Of a stretch of DNA of 34,665 nt, positions 1-8,501 are shown one piece after another. The notes beneath the pieces were generated by a model. The model was not told the DNA's origin. It saw only the letters and a list, made by a program, of their open reading frames with translations, and searched no databases. The stretch's first letter is position 1. Every line of letters begins with the position of its first letter. This DNA comes from CAYNYM01 sp049366815. GTDB taxonomy: Bacteria; Desulfobacterota; DSM-4660; Desulfatiglandales; HGW-15. Where the stretch lies: positions 1 to 34,665 of the forward strand of contig JBMNCO010000010.1 in assembly GCA_049366815.1 (NCBI GenBank), written 5' to 3'. A program made the position numbers and the translations under genes.

Positions 1-32
1 GACCTCAACCCTGTCCCGGCAGTGTCCGGAGG

Positions 33-1343
33 CTACCGACCTTTTCTAAGACTAAAAGTATCATATATCTCTCCCCGCACATCAAGAGATTCGTATAACA
101 AACGATCGTGATCAATGTGAATCACCTGAAACAACTGTCTGCCGGTGTCCATTTTCGCCATCAGGTCTTCATGACGGGTTCTCGCCCCATAGAACTTGGG
201 TCCGCTGACCGAAATGACATAGACGGTGCCCTTTTCGTTTTCCCCCACCCTGGCCCCGTTCCTGATCTTGTGGGTGCGGCAATAGGTGTGGTCGTGACCC
301 TGCAGGACCAGGTCAACCCCATATTTATCAAAGATGGGAACGAGCAGTTCCTGGAGTCTCGAACTGTCTCTGTATTTTGCCGTGGAATAGACCGGCTGAT
401 GGATGCCTGCGATGGTCCAGGCCTGAGGGTTTTTCGACAGGACTCCGTCCAGCCATGCGGCCTGTTCTTCGAGCCTTTCGTTCCCGTTCAGCATGACAAA
501 CCTGACGCCCTGGTAGTCCACGAAATACACGGTTTCCTCCAGGCCCCGGGGGCCGTTTTCCGGCAGGGAAAAGTGCGGCCGCCACAGGGGGAACAACCTG
601 AAGGACGCGCCCTTGACATACCTTTTGTCGGGATATTCGTGGTTTCCCGGGAGCAGGATCATCGGCGTGGTTCTCGGGATCCAGCCGAAGGCGTAGAACA
701 GTTCGCCCCATTCTTCGTCCCGGTCGCCGTTGTCGACAAGGTCCCCCACAAAGAACCAGAAGTCGGCATCCGGGGCCTTTTTGTAGGCCGCGCGAAAGAC
801 CCGCGAGCACATGGATTTCACCTCTTCCTGGGGGTCGCCGAGATACACAAAGCTGAAGGGCCTGGAGCCTCCTTCGGCTGTTTTGAAGTGGTTCCATTCA
901 CTCCAGCTTTCATCCGCCCCCACCCGGTAGGCGTACATGGTACCCGGCCTGAGGTCTCTGAAAACGGCGGAATGATGGTAGACAAATCCTTCCCGCCCCA
1001 CCCCGACCCTTTCGCTCCCGGCCTGGAGGGTCTGTACGCCCCCATCCGGAAGGGAAGAAGCGGTGACGGGCGCTATCTGTGCCTGGGGGTGATGGACCCT
1101 GTTCCATGTTCTCCAGGCAACGGCCTGGCTGGTCGAAGGATTCTCGGTCAGATTCAGCACGATCCTTTCCGGAAGGCTGTGTCTCCCGGGGCACTGTGGA
1201 CAGGTGGCAACATGCGGGGCTTTGATCCCCGGATCTTCTGATACGTGCCGCTGCGGTCCGGCGCACCCGGCCGTAAGCAGCAGGGACAGCACCAGCAGAA
1301 ATATTCCAAAAGGATTCAGGGGCTTGCTTTTGCAGGTCTTCAT
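33..1343 (-). CDS. Secreted purple-acid-phosphatase-like metallophosphoesterase lipoprotein
   Basis: The product is a probable cell-envelope metallophosphoesterase that hydrolyses phosphate esters; the substrate is unknown. The N-terminus has a hydrophobic stretch ending in a lipobox (LLTAGC), so it should be a lipid-anchored exported protein. An N-terminal beta-sandwich-like segment (roughly residues 60-155) is typical of purple acid phosphatases. The catalytic metallophosphoesterase motifs follow in order: GDPQ, GDLVDNGD, GNHEY, GIHQP and GHDHTY, all intact. I chose the ATG at 1343 because GGAG lies 6 bases upstream and the signal peptide begins there; an in-frame ATG at 1403 would add 20 non-signal residues and lie within a degraded repeat. 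It is a single gene, with no operon partner visible on either side. The family call is firm; the substrate is not. Confidence 0.88.
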   Translation of the reverse strand: MKTCKSKPLNPFGIFLLVLSLLLTAGCAGPQRHVSEDPGIKAPHVATCPQCPGRHSLPERIVLNLTENPSTSQAVAWRTWNRVHHPQAQIAPVTASSLPDGGVQTLQAGSERVGVGREGFVYHHSAVFRDLRPGTMYAYRVGADESWSEWNHFKTAEGGSRPFSFVYLGDPQEEVKSMCSRVFRAAYKKAPDADFWFFVGDLVDNGDRDEEWGELFYAFGWIPRTTPMILLPGNHEYPDKRYVKGASFRLFPLWRPHFSLPENGPRGLEETVYFVDYQGVRFVMLNGNERLEEQAAWLDGVLSKNPQAWTIAGIHQPVYSTAKYRDSSRLQELLVPIFDKYGVDLVLQGHDHTYCRTHKIRNGARVGENEKGTVYVISVSGPKFYGARTRHEDLMAKMDTGRQLFQVIHIDHDRLLYESLDVRGEIYDTFSLRKGR

Positions 1344-1363
1344 TGTGGTCTCCATGAGCTTTG

Positions 1364-1415
1364 GTATGAATTTAGACCTTTCCGATAACCGTGAGGAAAT
1401 CATGCTCCCTTTCTG
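1364..1415. repeat. Decayed copy of the TATGAATTTAG miniature repeat
   Basis: The segment begins GTATGAATTTAG and continues with CCTTTCC.ATAAC.GTG.GGAAATCATG, matching the left two thirds of the short repeats at 17552-17628 and 28354-28430 with scattered substitutions. The right end (AAAGGGCT..GTGTTA) is no longer recognisable. It sits just upstream of the phosphoesterase start and so occupies that gene's promoter region. Confidence 0.6.
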
Positions 1416-2088
1416 AAGTGACCAGTGGGAGGGCGCCGTCCGAGTTCAGAAACCCTGTGCTCCCGGAGGGGCGGGACTCGACGGAGAGCAACCGCTTATG
1501 GCGTAGCAGACACAACCCAATAAGTCAAATAAACCTTCATGCAACGTCAAAGTAAAGCCCCTCTCGATTTACATTGCGCAAAAAAGACACTTCCCGGCGT
1601 TCCAGGTCGTTGTCTTTCTGAAGGGCATATCTCCTCATAATAGACGGTTAACAGGAATCGGCCCGGCCCCTACCGTGGCATGCACTTTGCCGCCTTAAAG
1701 GGGATGCGGGTTGTACATGCAAACTGATTTCATCAAGGTCACCGGAGGCGCCATGCAGGATGAGATGGGAATCAAAGACTCCGCCCGACTCACGTATCAC
1801 GAAACTCTTGTCCAAAATAGAATGTGCAGCTCCAAGCAGGGATCGGCGTGTTCTCTTTGCTACAGGAAAGAGCCGGATGGTGACCTCTGCCGCCGGCAGC
1901 AAAGGAGTGCTGAAAAATTCCTCTCCCAGTGTCATGGATGGGGACTGAGGGTCCCCTGAAAAAACGCCATAGGCCCTTGAGGTCCCCCGGGCGGCGGAAG
2001 GCGGGGGCCGCGGGACCTGCCGGGTTGGACGCGGTCTCACCCCGAACCTTCAGGATCACGGCAAAGTCCGCAAGACTGCAGGGGATTT
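1416..2088. other. Long intergenic region without a convincing gene
   Basis: This gap lies between the phosphoesterase upstream region and the end of the first efflux operon. Short open frames on both strands lack start signals and family resemblance. The only clear signals are a near-consensus sigma-54 promoter at 1676-1691 and a small inverted repeat at 1940-1956 (GGGGAC, 5-base loop, GTCCCC), which lacks a T-run and is not a standard terminator. Confidence 0.5.
1676..1691 (+). promoter_or_regulatory. Candidate sigma-54 promoter facing a non-coding stretch
   Basis: TGGCATGCACTTTGCC matches the -24/-12 consensus TGGCAYRNNNNTTGCW at every defined position except the last, with the required 10-base spacing between GG and GC. 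Transcription would start near 1702 and run rightward into a region with no recognised plus-strand gene. The match is seen directly; activity is inferred. No copy of the activator-site block found at 8371 and 12340 is present upstream. Confidence 0.45.
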
Positions 2089-3429
2089 TCAGTCCTCCCC
2101 CAGGGCGCGCCGCAGCCTTGCCTTGGCGAGGTTGTGGTCATAAAGGGCGTTGTAGTAGTTGGTTCTTGCCTGGGTAAGCAGGGTCTGGGCGTCCAGGACC
2201 TCGGTCATGGTGGTGACCTGCGCCCGGTATCTCTGCCGGCTGACCCTCAGGTTCTCTTCGGCCTGTTCCATGGCCTTTTCCGTGGTGGGAATGTTGCGGT
2301 CCGCCACATCGAGATCCAGGATGGCCTGTTTGATTTCGAGCCCGATCTGATCTTCCAGGGCGGCCTTCGTATCCATGATCTGCCTTTTGATGCTCCGTTT
2401 TTCCCTGACCGCGCTTCGGGTCTTCCCCCACTCGAAAAAGGTCCAGTCCAGCCCGACCGTCACCTGCCAGTGGTTCGCATCATGGAAGGGACTGCCCGAT
2501 ACGCCCGGGTCATCGCCTTCCTTGATATAGTCGTATCTCAGGCCGGCCTCGGGGTAGAAGGCGCTCCTGGCCAGCCGGATCTGCTGATCGGCCTGGAGGA
2601 GGTTGATATCGACGGCCAGGATTTCCGGGCGTCTTTCGAGCGCTTTTTGGAGATACTCCTCGTAAACCGCCCTCTCGGGCCGGTAGGTCAGGATGTCTTC
2701 CACTTCCACGGGTTCGTTCACGGGCCGGACGAGGAGTGTGTTGAAGGCGGCCCCGGCAAGCGCCACGCCGTTTTGGGCCTTTACAAGCTCCTGCAGGGCA
2801 TTGGCCAATTCCACCTCGGCCTTGAGCAGATCGTTGATGGGAATCATGCCTTCCCTGTAAAAACTTTGGGCCACTCCGGCGTTGGACTGGAGAAATTCAA
2901 CCGCCTTGTCGGCCACATCCTCCCTCTTTTCCGCCTTGAGGATATTGAAGTAGGCCTCCTTGACCGCGAGTATCAGATCCAACCTGGCCAGTTGGTGATC
3001 GGCCTCTGACAGATCGACCCCGAGCTTTGCCAGTTCATGGACGCTCGTGAGGGCAAAGCCCGTAAAGAGGGGCTGGGTGAGGGTCGCCTTCCACTGGTAG
3101 TTGTCCTGTGTATTCATGTCATAGGCCGGAATCTCCAGCCCGCCCCCCATGAGGACGGCCCTGCTCCTGCTGACCTCCGAAAGACGCGTGTATCCGTAGG
3201 ATGTGCCCAGTTTGGGCAGGAAGTCCGCCCTGGCCTGACTTTCCACATGGCGGGCCTCTTCCGTCTTTTCTCTGACGGCCTTGAGGAAGAGGTTCTTTTC
3301 GAGGGCCTCCTCAATGCCCTGTTTCAGGGTGTAGACATCCTGCTCCTGGGCCTGGAGGGCACCGGGTGCAGACGTCATGAAAAAAGTCAGGATGAGCACA
3401 AAAAGATTCAACCATGATCTAGACTTCAA
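2089..3429 (-). CDS. TolC-family outer-membrane efflux channel
   Basis: This is the outer-membrane exit duct of the first tripartite efflux system. The 446-residue protein starts with a signal peptide (cleavage likely after ALQAQ, near residue 28). It carries two copies of the outer-membrane efflux protein repeat, with long alpha-helical heptad segments (for example LAKAQNG..LAGAAFNTL and LLTQARTNYYNALYDHNLAKARLRRALGE near the C-terminus). No lipobox is seen, so it is TolC-like rather than OprM/NodT-like. Its start overlaps the end of the RND pump gene by 11 bases, indicating translational coupling and one transcript. It is the last gene of the operon, and no strong intrinsic terminator is visible just below 2089. 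Confidence 0.93.
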   Translation of the reverse strand: MKSRSWLNLFVLILTFFMTSAPGALQAQEQDVYTLKQGIEEALEKNLFLKAVREKTEEARHVESQARADFLPKLGTSYGYTRLSEVSRSRAVLMGGGLEIPAYDMNTQDNYQWKATLTQPLFTGFALTSVHELAKLGVDLSEADHQLARLDLILAVKEAYFNILKAEKREDVADKAVEFLQSNAGVAQSFYREGMIPINDLLKAEVELANALQELVKAQNGVALAGAAFNTLLVRPVNEPVEVEDILTYRPERAVYEEYLQKALERRPEILAVDINLLQADQQIRLARSAFYPEAGLRYDYIKEGDDPGVSGSPFHDANHWQVTVGLDWTFFEWGKTRSAVREKRSIKRQIMDTKAALEDQIGLEIKQAILDLDVADRNIPTTEKAMEQAEENLRVSRQRYRAQVTTMTEVLDAQTLLTQARTNYYNALYDHNLAKARLRRALGED

Positions 3430-6400
3430 TCCCTTTTCCTCCCTTCGGTTCCATTGTATTATCCGTCCCGCCGTCCGCCCTGCGGCCGTGTTTTCCCAAG
3501 GCCCTTTCGATCAACACATAGAAGAGGGGTGAAAAAACAATGACCAGGATGGTGGCGGACACCATGCCCCCGAGCACGCCGGTGCCGATGGCGTTCTGGG
3601 CGCCCGCGCCCGCGCCGGTGGAAAGCACAAGGGGAAGGACCCCGAAGCCGAAGGCCAGAGAGGTCATCAGGATCGGGCGAAACCGTAACTTCGCGCCCTC
3701 CAGCGTGGCCTCGATCAGCCCCTTCCCCTGCTCCAGGCCTGCCTTGGCGAACTGGACGATCAGGATGGCGTTCTTGGTGGTCAGCCCCAGAGTGGTCAGC
3801 AGGCCGATCTGGAAGTAGACGTCGTTGGACAGTCCCCGCGCGCTGGAGGCGATGACCCCGCCGATCACCCCGAGGGGAAGGACCAGCAGGACGGAAATAG
3901 GGATCGTCCAGCTTTCATAAAGGGCCGCCAGGCAGAGAAATATCACGATAATGGAAAAGGCGTAGAGCAAGGGCGCCTGAGAGCTTGCCATCCGCTCCTG
4001 ATAGGAAAGGCCGGTCCAGTCAAAACCCATGCCCTCCGGCAGTTTCGTCACGATCTCTTCCATGGCCTGCATGGCATCGCCGCTGCTCTTTCCCGGTGCC
4101 GGTTCCCCCTGGATGTTCATGGACGGGAAGCCGTTGTAGCGTTCCAGCCGGGGGGAGGCATAGGACCAGTGCCCGGATGCGATGGAGGCGTTGGGGACCA
4201 TCTTGCCCCCGGTATTGCGCGCATACAGCCTTTCGAGGTCCCTGGGCAACATGCGGTAGGGGGCGTCGGCCTGAACGTACACCCTCTTGACCCGGTTGCT
4301 CTGGATGAAGTCATTGACATAGGCACTGCCGAAGGCCGCCGAGACGGTGTTGTGCACGGACGTGACGGGCACGCCCAGGGCACCGGCCTTTACCCAATCC
4401 ACATCGTAGCGGTATTCGGGGACATCCTCCATGCCGTTGGGCCGGACGGCGGTCAATCTCGGGTCCTCGGCCGCCATGCCCAGGAGTTGATTGCGGGCCG
4501 ACATCAGGGCCTCGTGGCCCACCCCGCTCCGGTCCTGCAATTGAAAGTCGAACCCCTTGGCATTGCCCAGTTCCATGACGGGAGGCGGCGGGAAGGCAAA
4601 CACCATGGCGCTGCGGATCTGTGAAAACCGCTCCATGGCCCTGCCGGCGACGGCCTTGACCCTCAAATCCGGCCGGTCCCGCAGCTTCCAGTCTTTGAGC
4701 CTGATAAACACCATGGCATTGGCCTGGGACCTGCCGGAAAAACCAAAGCCCGCGATGATCTGACAGGACTCCACGGCCTCTTTTTCATTTTCCAGGAAAT
4801 GCTGCTGGACCTCTCTTGCGACCTTCTGGGTCTGCTCCAGGGTGGATCCCGCGGGCAGCATCACCTGAGCAAAGAGTATCCCCTGGTCCTCATCGGGGAG
4901 GTAGGCGGTGGGCATGCGCTGAAACAGGTACCACAACGCCCCCACGATCAGGAGGAAGACCGCCAGATACCGGATCTTTCTGGAAAGGGAGTGATGCACC
5001 AGACCGACATAGACGCGTCTGAAGCGGAAAAAGCCGCGGTTGAACCACCTGAAAAAGGGGCGCAGAAAAAAGACGGCGTTCTCCGCCTCCCGCCCCGCCG
5101 GCACCGGCTTGAGGAGCGACGCGCACAGGACCGGTGTCAGGATCAGGGCCACCACCACCGAGAGGAGCATGGCGGCAATGATGGTCAGGGAAAACTGGCG
5201 GTAGATCACGCCGGTGGACCCGCCGAAGAATGCCATGGGGCCGAAAACCGCGGCCAGGACCAGCCCGATCCCGATCAGGGCGCTGGTGATCTGGGTCATG
5301 GATTTGCGGGTCGCCTCCTTGGGCGGGAGACCCTCCTCGCTCATGATCCGCTCCACGTTCTCCACGACCACGATGGCATCGTCCACCAGGAGACCGATGG
5401 CCAGCACCATGGCGAACATGGTCAGCATGTTGATGGAAAAACCGAAAAATCCCAGAACCGCAAAGGTCCCCAGGATGACGACCGGCACCGCAATGGTCGG
5501 GATCAGCGTGGCCCGGAAGTTTCCCAGGAAGAGATACATCACGAGAAAGACCAGCAGGATCGCCTCCAGCAGGGTCTTGACCACCTCTTCGATGGCCACC
5601 TTCACGAAGGGTGTCGTGTCATAGGGATACACGACCTTCATGCCGGGAGGGAAAAAGCGGCTCAATTCTTCCATCTTCGCCTTGACGGCATCGGCCGTGT
5701 CCAGGGCGTTGGCCCCGGCGGCCTGCCGCACGGCCAGGGCCGTGGAAGGTTTGCCCAAGTAGGTGACCTCGATGTCGTAGGTGTCGGTCCCCAATTCCGT
5801 CCGCCCCACATCCCTGACCCGCACAGTGGAGCCGTCCGGGTTGATGCGAAGGGGGACGGCGCCGAACTCCTCCGGTGTCTTGAGAAGGCTCTGGACCACG
5901 ATGGAGGCGTTCAACCGCTGGCCCTCCACCGCAGGCGCCCCGCCGAACTGGCCGGCCGAGACCTCCACGTTGTAGACCCGAAGCGCCGTGATGACATCCG
6001 CCATCGTCAGGCGATACTCGGTCAGCTTGTCCGGGTTCAGCCAGATACGCATGGCGTACTGGGAGCCGAAGAGCTCGACCTCCCCCACCCCCGGCACCCG
6101 GGCCAGGATCTTTTCGATGTTGGAGGCCGCATAGTCCCCCAGGTCGTTCTTGTCCATGCTGCCGTCTTCCGAGATCAGCCCCACCAGTAAAAGGTAGTTC
6201 CTCGTCGACTTGCCGACCACGATGCCCTGTCGCTGCACCGTCTCGGGCAGGCTTGCCATGGCGAGCTGGAGTTTGTTCTGGACCTTGGCCCAGGCAAGAT
6301 CCGGATCGGTCCCCGGGGCGAAGGTCAGCTCCACGCGTGCCATGCCGGAGGAATCGCTGGTGGAGGAGAGGTAGAGCAACTGCTCCAGACCGGTCATCTT

Positions 6401-6604
6401 CTGCTCGATGATCTGGGTCACGCTGTTTTCCACGGTCTCGGCCGAGGCGCCGGGATACATGGCCCGGATGTAGATGGATGGGGGGGCGATGGGGGGGTAC
6501 TGGGATATGGGCAGCGTGTATATGGCCAGGACTCCCGTGAGCATGATGATGATGGCAATGACCCAGGCGAAGACCGGGCGATCCAGAAAGAATCTCGATA
6601 ACAT
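3419..6604 (-). CDS. RND multidrug efflux pump, HAE1/AcrB type
   Basis: This inner-membrane proton-driven drug exporter has 1061 residues, the usual AcrB size. The N-terminus begins MLSRFFLDRPVFAWVIAIII, a typical HAE1 start. Transmembrane helix 4 carries the intact proton-relay pair Asp-Asp (GLLVDDAIVVVENVER), and helix 10 carries the relay lysine (TTLGLTTKNAILIVQFAK). Two large periplasmic porter loops are present. The start ATG overlaps the adaptor stop codon (TGATG), and the stop overlaps the channel gene, so adaptor, pump and channel are made together. The substrate cannot be told from sequence; hydrophobic toxicants are usual for this branch. The pump call is certain, its specificity is not. 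Confidence 0.96.
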   Translation of the reverse strand: MLSRFFLDRPVFAWVIAIIIMLTGVLAIYTLPISQYPPIAPPSIYIRAMYPGASAETVENSVTQIIEQKMTGLEQLLYLSSTSDSSGMARVELTFAPGTDPDLAWAKVQNKLQLAMASLPETVQRQGIVVGKSTRNYLLLVGLISEDGSMDKNDLGDYAASNIEKILARVPGVGEVELFGSQYAMRIWLNPDKLTEYRLTMADVITALRVYNVEVSAGQFGGAPAVEGQRLNASIVVQSLLKTPEEFGAVPLRINPDGSTVRVRDVGRTELGTDTYDIEVTYLGKPSTALAVRQAAGANALDTADAVKAKMEELSRFFPPGMKVVYPYDTTPFVKVAIEEVVKTLLEAILLVFLVMYLFLGNFRATLIPTIAVPVVILGTFAVLGFFGFSINMLTMFAMVLAIGLLVDDAIVVVENVERIMSEEGLPPKEATRKSMTQITSALIGIGLVLAAVFGPMAFFGGSTGVIYRQFSLTIIAAMLLSVVVALILTPVLCASLLKPVPAGREAENAVFFLRPFFRWFNRGFFRFRRVYVGLVHHSLSRKIRYLAVFLLIVGALWYLFQRMPTAYLPDEDQGILFAQVMLPAGSTLEQTQKVAREVQQHFLENEKEAVESCQIIAGFGFSGRSQANAMVFIRLKDWKLRDRPDLRVKAVAGRAMERFSQIRSAMVFAFPPPPVMELGNAKGFDFQLQDRSGVGHEALMSARNQLLGMAAEDPRLTAVRPNGMEDVPEYRYDVDWVKAGALGVPVTSVHNTVSAAFGSAYVNDFIQSNRVKRVYVQADAPYRMLPRDLERLYARNTGGKMVPNASIASGHWSYASPRLERYNGFPSMNIQGEPAPGKSSGDAMQAMEEIVTKLPEGMGFDWTGLSYQERMASSQAPLLYAFSIIVIFLCLAALYESWTIPISVLLVLPLGVIGGVIASSARGLSNDVYFQIGLLTTLGLTTKNAILIVQFAKAGLEQGKGLIEATLEGAKLRFRPILMTSLAFGFGVLPLVLSTGAGAGAQNAIGTGVLGGMVSATILVIVFSPLFYVLIERALGKHGRRADGGTDNTMEPKGGKGIEV

Positions 6605-7938
6605 CAGGCGCCTCCACCGATTGTATCCTGCATTCCGCCGGCCGGACGCCCAGGTTTGGCCTCTTCTCTGCGCCCCTCTTCATAGGAGACCACCTTTACG
6701 GAGGCCCCGGGACGCACCCTCTGCCTGCCTTCGACAATCACGCGATCCCCGGGTGCCAGTCCCTCGGAAACGAGCCATTTGTCGCCGATGGCCCGATCGA
6801 GCGTAAGTGTCCGCTGCTGGGCCTTCTCTTCGGCGTCCACGATCAGTGCGAGGGGCGTCCCCTTGGGGTCGCGGGATACGGCCTGCTGGGGGATCAGGAT
6901 GGCCAGGTGGTTGACCCCCTCCTTCACCACGGCCCGCACGAACATGCCCGGCAGCAAGACGTCCTGGGGGTTGGGAAAGACCACCCGCAGGATCACGGAC
7001 CCGGTCGTCGGGTCCACCGTGACATCGCGAAACTGAAGCTCCCCTTCCAGGGGGTAAGCCGTATCGTCCTCCAGGATGAGGCCGACCCTGTTCAGACTCT
7101 TTCCATTCTGATCGAGGCGCCCGCTGTTCATGTTGCGCCTCAAGCGCAACAGCTCGGAGGTGGATTGGGGCACATCCACATAGATGGGATCCATCTGTTG
7201 AATGGTCGCCAGCGCCGTGGGCTGGTAGGCCGTCACTATGGCGCCGTCCGTCACGCTGGACTTGCCGATGCGCCCCGAGATGGGGGCGGTGATTTTCGTG
7301 TACCCCAGATTGATACGGGCCGACGCCAGGGCCGCTCCGGCCTGCTGGATGGCGGCCTCCGCCGCTGCGACCGCCTTGCGGCTGCTCTCCACCTGGGCCT
7401 CGGCGGCCCGCAGCGCGGCCTCGGAAATCTCGGCCTCGGTTACGGCCTGGTCGCGCCGACTGGCGGATACGGCGTTGTCCTCGAACAAGGCCTCAAAACG
7501 TGCGCGGTCGGTCCGGGCGAGCTCCAGGATGGCCCGCTGCCGGGCGACCTCCGCCACGCTCGCCCCCAGGGCCGCCCGTGCCCGTTCCGCGCCCTTCCGC
7601 ACGGCGTCGAGGTTGGCCGCGGCATTGTCGAGTGCGGCCTGAAAAGGGGCGGGATCGATCTGATAGAGCACCTGACCGGCCTTGATGTCGGAGCCCTCTA
7701 TAAACAGGCGTTTCTGGATGAGGCCGTTGACCTGGGGACGGATTTCCGCGACCAGGTAGGGGGACGTACGGCCCGGCAATTCCGTCGTCAGCACGACGGA
7801 CTGCGTGGATACCGTTACCGTGGCGACCTCCGGCACAGAGGGAGGGGGCTGAGAATGTGTCGGACGGTCACAACCGGCCAGCATCAGGCCCCCGGTGAGG
7901 ATGCCGACGGCGGCGATGCATCTAAACCTGTTCTTCAT
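6604..7938 (-). CDS. RND efflux periplasmic adaptor (AcrA/MexA-type) lipoprotein
   Basis: This is the membrane-fusion subunit linking pump and outer-membrane channel. In its 444 residues it has a lipobox (LMLAGC) near residue 23, then a beta-barrel/lipoyl half, a long alpha-helical hairpin rich in Ala/Arg/Glu (about residues 100-210), the second lipoyl half (YTKITAPISGRIGKS), and C-terminal barrel and membrane-proximal domains. The order is that of MexA/AcrA. AAGGAG lies about 9 bases before the ATG. The start overlaps the end of the upstream 107-residue gene by 17 bases, and the stop shares a base with the pump start, so this is a tight operon. Confidence 0.95.
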   Translation of the reverse strand: MKNRFRCIAAVGILTGGLMLAGCDRPTHSQPPPSVPEVATVTVSTQSVVLTTELPGRTSPYLVAEIRPQVNGLIQKRLFIEGSDIKAGQVLYQIDPAPFQAALDNAAANLDAVRKGAERARAALGASVAEVARQRAILELARTDRARFEALFEDNAVSASRRDQAVTEAEISEAALRAAEAQVESSRKAVAAAEAAIQQAGAALASARINLGYTKITAPISGRIGKSSVTDGAIVTAYQPTALATIQQMDPIYVDVPQSTSELLRLRRNMNSGRLDQNGKSLNRVGLILEDDTAYPLEGELQFRDVTVDPTTGSVILRVVFPNPQDVLLPGMFVRAVVKEGVNHLAILIPQQAVSRDPKGTPLALIVDAEEKAQQRTLTLDRAIGDKWLVSEGLAPGDRVIVEGRQRVRPGASVKVVSYEEGRREEAKPGRPAGGMQDTIGGGA

Positions 7939-8245
7939 CTTTGCTTCTCCTTCCCTTCAGAGGGACACTGCCCTCCTGCACCCACAGGCAATGGTTGACC
8001 TGGCCGAATGGCGAAAAGGCCGCGGCCAGCTGGAGCCCCAGCGGACTCTTGCCCTTTCCGGGGACCTCACCGTTCCAGTGGATGAAAAGGCAGAGGTCGT
8101 TGGCCAGGGAAAAGTCCCGGAACAGGACGATCTCCCCGAGGCTCTTTTCCCGGTCGGGTGTGCCGAGTTGCCGAAATGCCGAAATGGCCTCATCCCTGTC
8201 CCCTTGCGAGTATGTTCGCAGGTGTATCGTCTCAATCCACGCCAT
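7922..8245 (-). CDS. Small conserved-looking protein leading the efflux operon
   Basis: This 107-residue protein is of unknown function. It has no signal peptide or membrane segment and is probably cytoplasmic. The sequence begins MAWIETIHLRTYSQGDRDEA and has an alternating beta/alpha pattern (ETIHLRTYS, EIVLFRDFS, DLCLFIHW) reminiscent of dimeric alpha-beta-barrel (antibiotic-biosynthesis-monooxygenase-like) proteins; I cannot confirm that family. It is the first gene after the sigma-54 promoter, and its end overlaps the adaptor start by 17 bases, so it is translated with the efflux pump. A role in sensing or modifying the pump substrate is an inference from position only. Confidence 0.72.
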   Translation of the reverse strand: MAWIETIHLRTYSQGDRDEAISAFRQLGTPDREKSLGEIVLFRDFSLANDLCLFIHWNGEVPGKGKSPLGLQLAAAFSPFGQVNHCLWVQEGSVPLKGRRSKDEEQV

Positions 8246-8295
8246 GGGTGCCGTCCTCCTGACGAAATGGATCTGGTTGTGTCCCCGGGGATAAA

Positions 8296-8311
8296 TGCCA
8301 GAATCGTGCCA
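8296..8311 (-). promoter_or_regulatory. Sigma-54 promoter of the first efflux operon
   Basis: Read on the minus strand, TGGCACGATTCTGGCA matches TGGCACGNNNNTTGCW, with a perfect -24 element, correct spacing and one change in the -12 element (TGGCA for TTGCA). Transcription would begin about 40 bases before the 107-residue gene. A 17-bp inverted repeat suited to an enhancer-binding protein lies about 75-115 bases further upstream, a normal distance for sigma-54 activation. Confidence 0.72.
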
Positions 8312-8370
8312 GAAAATATTTCCTTTAAAATCAAAATATTATCAAGCAGATGGATATGAACTGTCATATT

Positions 8371-8427
8371 GAAAAGGTTTGTCTTTTTTATTTGAAAGAA
8401 ATGAGTCGGGTCTTTCAAATATAAAAG
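8371..8427 (-). promoter_or_regulatory. Probable activator (enhancer) site: inverted repeat around TATTTGAAAG
   Basis: The arms at 8383-8399 (CTTTTTTATTTGAAAGA) and 8411-8427 (TCTTTCAAATATAAAAG) are complementary over 17 bases with one mismatch and an 11-base centre. The stretch 8371-8402 (GAAAAG, then TATTTGAAAGAAA 18 bases after the start of GAAAAG) recurs with the same spacing at 12340-12371, between the lipid-transport operon and the sigma-54 activator gene. The second copy makes a binding site more likely than a terminator. Confidence 0.6.
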
Positions 8428-8475
8428 CTCGTGAGGCGTGCCCTGGACGGGGCGCCCTGCTGTCAGCGGGAACCG

Positions 8476-8500
8476 CAAAAGGCCCATTTTTTGGATGGGC
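8476..8500 (-). terminator. Possible intrinsic terminator of the MCE operon
   Basis: Immediately after the PqiC-like stop codon, the minus strand can pair GCCCAT with ATGGGC around an 8-base loop, followed by CTTTTG. The stem is short and the T-run weak, so termination may be partial. Confidence 0.35.
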
Positions 8501-8501
8501 A

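Noticed and set aside
108..1241. Plus-strand open frame of 377 codons opposite the phosphoesterase
   Set aside because: Shadow of the intact minus-strand gene with all catalytic motifs; no ribosome-binding site or recognisable domain.
1980..2018. AGGTCCC/GGGACCT as terminator of the first efflux operon
   Set aside because: The loop is 25 bases and very G+C-rich, and there is no T-run after it on the minus strand.
1648..2040. Minus-strand open frame of 130 codons in the first large gap
   Set aside because: No ribosome-binding site and no domain pattern; the overlapping plus-strand frame at 1711-1959 is equally unconvincing. Left uncalled, though a small RNA here is possible.
4799..6190. Very long plus-strand open frame (463 codons) opposite the RND pump
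   Set aside because: It is antisense to a clear pump gene and low in hydrophobic residues, with His/Gly/Gln-rich composition typical of a reverse-strand shadow in G+C-rich DNA. No start signal or family resemblance.
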